Source: Hymenobacter elongatus (GTDB taxonomy: Bacteria > Bacteroidota > Bacteroidia > Cytophagales > Hymenobacteraceae). Taken from it: DNA of 34,115 bases. Each line of letters starts with the position of its first letter. Within the stretch, counting starts at the first letter, position 1. The stretch is from positions 1 to 34,115 of the forward strand of contig NZ_SRLD01000047.1 in assembly GCF_004745955.1 (NCBI RefSeq), read 5' to 3'. Below are positions 29,578 through 34,115 of the stretch, in pieces. Both the position numbers and the translations under genes were made by a program. Below the pieces are notes generated by a model, which saw nothing but the letters and a program-made list of their open reading frames with translations, was not told the DNA's origin and did not search any database.

Positions 29578-30090
29578 ATGACCTTCCAGCATTTTGCCCT
29601 AGTAGGCTGCTTGAGTAGCCTCGCCGCCTGCCAATCGTCGCCGTCGGCGACGAAAACGGGCGCGGCCACTACCACCGCTGCCGCTGCTACCACAGCAGTC
29701 GGTAACACGTACGGCGCGGCCATAACCGCCGACGGGGCCCGGCCCATGCGGGAGCTGCGCCAGGCCCTGGGCACCCAGGATTCGGTGCGGGTGAAGCTGA
29801 CGGGTACGGCCTCCGAAGTCTGCCAAGCCAAGGGCTGCTGGCTGACGATAGCCACCGCTGAAGGCAAGCAAATGCGGGTACGCTTCAAGGATTACGCCTT
29901 TTTTGTACCCAAAGACATCAGCGGCAAAACTGTGGTTGTGAATGGCTGGGCCCACCGCGAGGAAGTACCCGTCGAGGATTTGCGCCATTACGCCCAGGAT
30001 GCGGGCAAATCGGCGCAGGAAGTGGCGGCTATTACCCAGCCCGAGGAGCAGCTCAACTTCGAAGCCGACGGCGTGCTGGTGCAGCCGTAA
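29578..30090 (+). CDS. DUF4920 lipoprotein
   Basis: The product is 170 residues. A short lipoprotein signal ends LSSLAAC with Cys18. A Thr/Ala-rich linker leads to the DUF4920 domain (about 45-168): TYGAAITADGARPMRELRQA, EVCQAKGCWLTIATAEGKQM, VRFKDYAFFVPKDISGKTVV and DLRHYAQDAGKSAQEVAAIT. The CQAKGCW pair and the GK-A-E-A-I-T segment are diagnostic. The fold resembles an OB-like beta barrel and function is unknown. It probably sits at the inner or outer membrane. The terminator hairpin 10 bases upstream of the start is unusual and could limit expression. Confidence 0.88.
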   Translation: MTFQHFALVGCLSSLAACQSSPSATKTGAATTTAAAATTAVGNTYGAAITADGARPMRELRQALGTQDSVRVKLTGTASEVCQAKGCWLTIATAEGKQMRVRFKDYAFFVPKDISGKTVVVNGWAHREEVPVEDLRHYAQDAGKSAQEVAAITQPEEQLNFEADGVLVQP

Positions 30091-30130
30091 CAGTGCTTAC
30101 CACTTCCATCGTACTTCGCCTTTAGTACAA

Positions 30131-30163
30131 AAAGCCCTTTGCCACTTACTGGTGAAGGGCTTT
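30131..30163 (+). terminator. Probable terminator after DUF4920 gene
   Basis: AAAGCCCTT (30131-30139) pairs with AAGGGCTTT (30155-30163). The loop is 15 bases and the T-tract is short. Confidence 0.6.
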
Positions 30164-30302
30164 ACGTTGAAAAAAAGGTAACCAAGCACTGCACTCCAGA
30201 TTCTTCGCCGGCGTATGCCGGCTACCGAATGACGGACGTAGTGAGAAAACCCAAGCGCCGGAAACATTTGTGCTTCGTAGCCAACCCTGACCCCAAGCCG
30301 GT

Positions 30303-30310
30303 TATTTTTG
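30303..30310 (+). promoter_or_regulatory. -7 element four bases before the ligA start
   Basis: TATTTTTG matches TAnnTTTG exactly and is followed by CCCC then ATG at 30315. Initiation a few bases after this element would fall on the ATG, giving a leaderless message. Confidence 0.6.
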
Positions 30311-30314
30311 CCCC

Positions 30315-32462
30315 ATGCCCGACCAAGATTCAATTCAGCACCGCATCAGCACGCTTACCGCGTGGCTACACCACCTCAACCACCAGTATTACCAGCAGGA
30401 TACCTCCGAAGTAACCGACCAGGAATTCGACCAGCTGCTGGCCGAGCTTCAGGCGTTGGAAAAAGAGCATCCCGATCTGGCCCTGCCCAACTCGCCGACC
30501 CAGCGCGTGGGCGGCACCATCACCAAGCAATTTGCGACGGCCCCGCACCGCTACCCCATGCTGAGCCTGGGCAATACTTATTCGGAGGCCGACCTGCGCG
30601 ACTTCGACGAGCGGGTACGCAAGGGGCTGGAAGGCGCGGAGTTTGCCTACGTCTGTGAAATGAAATTCGATGGCGTGGCCATGAGCCTAACCTACGAGCA
30701 GGGCCAGCTGACCCAGGGCGTGACACGCGGCGACGGCACCCGCGGCGACATAGTGACCAGCAACGTGCGCACCATCAAGAACCTGCCGCTGCACCTCCGC
30801 GCCGCCGGGCCGGCCCAGCCCCCGGAGTTTGAGGTGCGAGGCGAGATATTCCTGCCCCTGCCCGTATTTGACGACCTGAACAAGGAGCGGGAGCAAAACG
30901 GCGAGGCCCTGCTCGCCAACCCGCGCAATGCCGCCAGCGGCACGCTCAAGCTCCAGGATTCGGCGGTGGTAGCGGCCCGCCGCCTACGCTTTTTCGCCTA
31001 CAGCTTCCTGAGCCCCGAGCGCAACGTATTTCCTACCCACAGCGCCGCGCTGGAGGCGCTGAAGGCCTGGGGCCTGCCGGTGTCGGACACCTGGCGGCGC
31101 TGCACCACGCTGGCCGAAGTGCTGGACTTCATTCATCACTGGGAGAAAAAACGCTTCGAGCTGCCCGTCGCTACCGACGGCATCGTGATTAAGGTAGATG
31201 ATTTCCAGCAGCAGGAAGCCCTGGGCTTCACGGCCAAAAGCCCGCGCTGGGCCATTGCCTACAAGTACCCGGCCGAGGCGGCCCGCACCCGCCTGAACAG
31301 CATTCAGTACCAGGTGGGCCGCACCGGGGCCGTGACGCCGGTGGCCATGCTCACGCCCGTACCGCTGGCGGGCACCGTGGTCAAGCGCGCTTCGGTGCAC
31401 AATGCCAACCAGATTGCGGCCCTTGATTTGCGCCTCGGCGACATGGTATTCGTGGAAAAAGGTGGCGAGATTATTCCCAAAATAACCGGCGTCGACCTCA
31501 CGGCGCGCCCCGCCGACAGCCAGCCCATTCGGTACCCCACCGAGTGCCCGGCCTGCGGCACTCCCTTGCTCCGGCCCGAAGGCGAAGCCCACTTTCGCTG
31601 CCCCAACGACGAAGCGTGCCCGCCCCAGCTCAAAGCAAAGCTGGAACATTACGTGTCGCGCAAGGCGTTGAATATCGACGGATTGGGAGCCGAAACTGTG
31701 GGCCGCTTCGCCGAACTGGGCTTGGTACGTACCCCGGCCGACATCTACGACCTCACAGTAGAGAAGCTCACCGGCCTGGAACGGCTGGGCGAAAAGTCTA
31801 TCCAGAACCTAATCAATGGCATCGAAGCCAGCAAGCAAGTGCCGTTCGACCGGGTCCTGTTCGGGCTGGGTATTCGGTACGTGGGCGAAACCGTGGCCGA
31901 GAAGCTGGCGGCTCACTACCGGACCATGGACGCTATGGTGGCCGCCTCGGCGGCGGAGCTGGCGGCCGTGCCCGAGGTAGGCGGCGTCATTGCGGAGTCG
32001 CTGGCCGCCTGGGCCACGCACGAGAGCAACCGCCAGCTCATCGAGCGGCTGCGGGCGGCCGGCGTGCAGCTGGCCCTGACCGGCGAGGCCCCGCAGGCCG
32101 TGAGCGACCGGCTGGCGGGCCTCACCTTTGTATTGTCGGGCGTATTTGAGCAGCACAGCCGCGACGAGCTGCAGCACCTGATTACGCAGAACGGCGGCAA
32201 AATCACGGGCTCCATCAGCAAGAAGCTGAGCTACCTAGTGGCGGGCGACAAAATGGGCCCCGCCAAGCGCGAGAAGGCTACCGAGCTGAAAGTGCCCATC
32301 ATCTCCGAAGTTGATTTGCTGGCCATGATCCCCTCCTCCACGGAATTTAATGTAGCCGACGAAGCTTTAGAGGCAGGCAATGCGAGTAGGCCTGAAGCTG
32401 CGCCCGAAGCCTTCCCCGCCACGGCGTCTGGCCGCCCAGGCCAGCAGGCTTCGCTGTTTTAA
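30315..32462 (+). CDS. ligA: NAD-dependent DNA ligase
   Basis: The product is 715 residues, slightly longer than the usual about 670. The adenylation domain has the active-site motif KFDG with Lys117, then the OB fold (VGRTGAVTPVAMLTPVPLAG), a four-cysteine zinc finger (CPACG...FRCPNDEACP), helix-hairpin-helix repeats (ALNIDGLGAETVGRF, VGETVAEKLAAHY) and a C-terminal BRCT domain (LAGLTFVLSGVFEQHSRDEL, NGGKITGSISKKLSYLVAGD). It seals nicks in replication and repair using NAD+. About 35 residues after BRCT (EAGNASRPEAAPEAFPATA, ending QASLF) form an unstructured tail; an SLF end could be a clamp-binding peptide (inference). The ATG at 30315 fits the family start. Confidence 0.97.
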   Translation: MPDQDSIQHRISTLTAWLHHLNHQYYQQDTSEVTDQEFDQLLAELQALEKEHPDLALPNSPTQRVGGTITKQFATAPHRYPMLSLGNTYSEADLRDFDERVRKGLEGAEFAYVCEMKFDGVAMSLTYEQGQLTQGVTRGDGTRGDIVTSNVRTIKNLPLHLRAAGPAQPPEFEVRGEIFLPLPVFDDLNKEREQNGEALLANPRNAASGTLKLQDSAVVAARRLRFFAYSFLSPERNVFPTHSAALEALKAWGLPVSDTWRRCTTLAEVLDFIHHWEKKRFELPVATDGIVIKVDDFQQQEALGFTAKSPRWAIAYKYPAEAARTRLNSIQYQVGRTGAVTPVAMLTPVPLAGTVVKRASVHNANQIAALDLRLGDMVFVEKGGEIIPKITGVDLTARPADSQPIRYPTECPACGTPLLRPEGEAHFRCPNDEACPPQLKAKLEHYVSRKALNIDGLGAETVGRFAELGLVRTPADIYDLTVEKLTGLERLGEKSIQNLINGIEASKQVPFDRVLFGLGIRYVGETVAEKLAAHYRTMDAMVAASAAELAAVPEVGGVIAESLAAWATHESNRQLIERLRAAGVQLALTGEAPQAVSDRLAGLTFVLSGVFEQHSRDELQHLITQNGGKITGSISKKLSYLVAGDKMGPAKREKATELKVPIISEVDLLAMIPSSTEFNVADEALEAGNASRPEAAPEAFPATASGRPGQQASLF

Positions 32463-32477
32463 AGTCAGAATCAAGAA

Positions 32478-32597
32478 TGTCCTGCTCATCTGGCGTCCGC
32501 AAAGTCGAAGCATCTCGCGTGCTGACGCCGGATTACTTGCTACTCAAACGGCGCGAGCGAGATGCTTCGGCAGCGTGGATGCCAGATGAGCAGGACA
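32478..32597. repeat. 120-bp imperfect palindromic repeat
   Basis: Arms 32478-32518 and 32557-32597 (41 bases each) are complementary except for two single mismatches and a five-base bulge. The arms share the core TCGAAGCATCTC with the palindrome at 7772-7861. It sits just after ligA and may end its transcript. Confidence 0.7.
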
Positions 32598-32629
32598 CCC
32601 ATTTTCGTACTAATTCCTTTTCTCCACTT

Positions 32630-33022
32630 ATGCTCCGCTCCTTCCTTTCCGCTGCAACCGGCCTGCTGATTTTCACTTTGTCAACCGCTACGCCAGCGGC
32701 GGCGCAGACCAAAGTACCCGTTGCCGACCTGACCACCACCCAAAAACTGGTCAAGCAACGGCAGATAGTCGTGCTTGACGTGCGTACGCCAGCCGAATAT
32801 GCCACCGGCCATCTGCGCCACGCGCAGAATCTGGACTTCAAAGCGGCTGACTTCCCCGCCAGAGTTGCGGCCCTGGATACTTCCAAAACCTACGTCCTGT
32901 ACTGCGCTTCCGGCAACCGCAGCGGTCAGGCCGCCGCGCTGATGCAGGAGAAAGGCTTTGCCAGAGTAGTGAACGGTGGCGGGTTTAAGGACCTGAAAGC
33001 GGCGGGCTTGAAGACGGAATAA
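32630..33022 (+). CDS. Secreted rhodanese-domain protein
   Basis: The product is 130 residues. Signal peptide MLRSFLSAATGLLIFTLSTA ends near AAAQ. A single rhodanese domain follows: IVVLDVRTPAEYATGHLRHA, NLDFKAADFPARV and the active loop YCASGNRSGQAA with Cys92. Such exported single-domain rhodaneses transfer sulfane sulfur or bind redox partners; the physiological donor is unknown. The ATG at 32630 gives the signal peptide, while the longer frame from 32477 runs through the palindromic repeat. The stop TAA shares its last base with an ATG of a following frame. Confidence 0.93.
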   Translation: MLRSFLSAATGLLIFTLSTATPAAAQTKVPVADLTTTQKLVKQRQIVVLDVRTPAEYATGHLRHAQNLDFKAADFPARVAALDTSKTYVLYCASGNRSGQAAALMQEKGFARVVNGGGFKDLKAAGLKTE

Positions 33023-33188
33023 TGTCTCTAGCAGTTCAATTTACCCCAGGCCAATGGGATGGCAATAAATGGCCTTGCATCGACATTGAACCTGTTGACG
33101 TTAGGCTATTTTCACTATTGCTCAACTATTTATCCTCTACCTACTGTTTCCCCGCCCCACCTTTGGTAGATATACTGGATGGCAGTGG
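33022..33188 (+). pseudogene. 5' part of an unknown gene interrupted by an IS3 element
   Basis: The ATG at 33022 overlaps the last base of the rhodanese stop (TAATG), a coupling arrangement. About 55 codons read MSLAVQFTPGQWDGNKWPCI, DIEPVDVRLFSLLLNYLSST, then YCFPAPPLVDILDG before the IS end at 33189. Base composition is noticeably lower in GC than neighbours. The frame continues into IS sequence without homology. The 3' half, if present, lies beyond the IS and outside the window. No family was recognised. It may be a recently acquired gene or chance. Confidence 0.45.
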
Positions 33189-33241
33189 TGTAGTACTCCC
33201 CAAAAGTTGGACAGTAAATGGCGGCTATCTTAGTCAACGCC

Positions 33242-33532
33242 ATGAACCCGAAACGCACCCGTCGCCGCTTCACGGCGGCCTTCAAAGCCGAAGTAGCTTT
33301 AGCCGCCCTAACCGAGCGTCAACTGATAGCTGACCTGGCCGTCCGCTATCAGTTGTCGGTGGCCCAGATCAGCCGCTGGAAGCTGCAGTTGCGCCAACAG
33401 GCGGCGCAGGTTTTCGCTGAGGCCGGCCCATCTACCCCGACCCCGCCGGATGTGGAGCCGCTCTACGCGGCCATCGGGCGGCTGCAGATGGAAAACCAGT
33501 TGCTAAAAAAAACGCTGCCGCCATGTGCGTAG
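33242..33532 (+). CDS. IS3 OrfA (helix-turn-helix protein)
   Basis: The product is 96 residues from ATG 33242 (MNPKRTRRRFTAAFKAEVAL); an in-frame ATG at 33218 would add eight residues. The HTH region TAAFKAEVALAALTERQLIA then YQLSVAQISRWKLQL is the transposase_8 domain that binds IS ends. The C-terminal leucine zipper (IGRLQMENQLLKK) multimerises. It ends in TLPPCA if not frameshifted. The frame slips to orfB at 33505-33512. Confidence 0.88.
   Translation: MNPKRTRRRFTAAFKAEVALAALTERQLIADLAVRYQLSVAQISRWKLQLRQQAAQVFAEAGPSTPTPPDVEPLYAAIGRLQMENQLLKKTLPPCA
33505..33512 (+). other. Slippery A8 run for -1 frameshift
   Basis: Eight A residues followed by C, directly after the leucine-zipper codons of orfA. 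Moving back one base joins the orfA frame to orfB (LLKK then NAAAMCVAQQ). This is the usual way IS3 elements make the OrfAB transposase. Confidence 0.75.
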
Positions 33533-34115
33533 CCCAGCAACGCGCCCTGGGGCTGGCCAGCGGCGAAGGCTGCGTGCAAACCCGCTGCCAGACCCTGGGG
33601 CTGGCCCGCAGCAGCTACTACTACCAGCCCCGGGGCGAAAGTGCGCTGAACCTGGAGTTGATGCGCCTGCTGGACGAAGAATTCACGCGCCACAACTTCA
33701 AGGGGGTGCTGGGCCTACGTGACCACCTGCGCCTGGCCGGCTACCAGGTCAACGAAAAGCGCGTGCGCCGCCTCGTGCGGCTCATGGGCCAGGAGCTGGT
33801 CTACCCCAACCCCCGCCTATCGGTGCCGGCAGAAGGCATTACACGCTACCCGTACCTGCTACGCGAACGGGTACTGACGGCCCCGAATGAGGTCTGGAGT
33901 ACGGACATCACCTACGTGCCCATGGCCCGGGGCTTCCTCTACCTGGTGGCCGTACTCGACTGGCACTCGCGCTACGTGCTGAGTTGGGAGTTGAGCAACA
34001 CGCTCGACGTGGGCTTTTGCCTCACGGCCCTGCACACTGCGCTGGCCACCCAACCCGCCCCGTTCATCTTCAATTCCGACCAGGGCAGCCAGTTCACCAG
34101 TCAGCTCTTCGAGCA
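33523..34115 (+). CDS. IS3 OrfB transposase catalytic part (partial)
   Basis: It is open to the window edge. ATG at 33523 (MCVAQQRALGLASGEGCVQT), though the natural product is probably the frameshifted OrfAB. HTH_21-type region (RHNFKGVLGLRDHLRLAGYQ, VNEKRVRRLVRLMG), then the integrase core with VWSTDITYVP (first catalytic Asp128) and FIFNSDQGSQFTS (second catalytic Asp186). The final Glu lies past the window. It cuts and joins IS ends. No frameshift or stop is seen within the visible part. Confidence 0.9.
   Translation, partial: MCVAQQRALGLASGEGCVQTRCQTLGLARSSYYYQPRGESALNLELMRLLDEEFTRHNFKGVLGLRDHLRLAGYQVNEKRVRRLVRLMGQELVYPNPRLSVPAEGITRYPYLLRERVLTAPNEVWSTDITYVPMARGFLYLVAVLDWHSRYVLSWELSNTLDVGFCLTALHTALATQPAPFIFNSDQGSQFTSQLFE

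Larger units (their letters stand above)
33189..34115 (+). mobile_element. IS3-family insertion sequence (right end beyond window)
   Basis: The left terminus starts TGTAGTACTCCCCAAAAGTT, typical of IS3 ends (TGTAGT...AAAGTTGGAC). It carries orfA and orfB in overlapping frames joined by an A8 slippery run. The right end and any target duplication are outside the window. Composition matches the host, so the element is probably adapted to this lineage. Confidence 0.88.

Noticed and set aside
30207..30222. GCCGGC-GTAT-GCCGGC hairpin upstream of ligA as a riboswitch or operator
   Set aside because: Only a short 6-bp stem without flanking conserved structure. It probably belongs to another degenerate intergenic repeat.

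Overview
The window looks like a piece of a Hymenobacter-type chromosome (Bacteroidota, Cytophagales). The evidence is high-GC coding sequence, two type IX secretion (T9SS) cargo proteins (one type A and one type B sorting domain), DUF2147, DUF4920 and M61 secreted proteins, a GreA/B C-terminal-like protein of the Bacteroidota kind, and several matches to the Bacteroidota -7 promoter element TAnnTTTG. Species assignment is inference. I saw no rRNA, tRNA or CRISPR.

Region 1 (1-5100) is accessory. It opens with the tail of an IS630-type transposase. It then alternates small gene cassettes with copies of a palindromic repeat family: a MITE-like unit with perfect 33-bp inverted ends at 206-436, a second unit at 1469-1661, and partial copies. 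The cassettes are a HigB/HigA-like toxin-antitoxin pair (626-1253), a 61-codon basic protein (1785-1970), an ABC ATPase-permease pair overlapping by 4 bp (2212-3965), and an XRE-type regulator (4475-5089). The regulator's promoter sits between two perfect GTTGTTTACC palindromes. A gene-free repeat stretch (5090-5682) closes the region.

Region 2 (5683-19570) is mostly envelope and housekeeping. It holds a PBP2-like transpeptidase that appears to be a lipoprotein, a secreted DUF4412-like protein, an aldo/keto reductase, a secreted unknown protein, two tandem paralogous 44-45-residue peptides ending in Tyr-Tyr-Cys, an FKBP isomerase, a small membrane protein, a KUP potassium transporter, a subtilisin-like lipoprotein protease, an M61 peptidase with PDZ domain, and an NlpC/P60 hydrolase.

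Region 3 (19571-33188) begins with a minus-strand cistron that has a strong Shine-Dalgarno, 23 codons, an in-frame TAA, 36 more open codons, a second TAA and an immediate terminator. Then come tandem DUF2147 proteins, a GreA/B C-terminal-like protein, an unknown protein, a divergent pair of T9SS cargo genes (M1 peptidase and a CHU_C-type protein), an orphan cytochrome oxidase subunit III, two coupled unknown genes, a DUF3108/TapB-like protein, a DUF4920 lipoprotein, NAD-dependent DNA ligase and a secreted rhodanese. A coupled reading frame after the rhodanese is cut by an IS3-family element that runs off the right edge (33189-34115).

Most genes are single transcription units bounded by intrinsic terminators. 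Several terminators between convergent genes are unusually long palindromes with A- and T-tracts on both sides. True operons are few: higBA, the ABC pair, the 28508-27911 pair and possibly rhodanese plus the interrupted frame. The best candidates for something undescribed are the in-frame-stop cistron at 19728-19910, the tandem YYC peptides at 10989-11532, the repeat-separated cassette array at the left, and the operator array of the XRE regulator.
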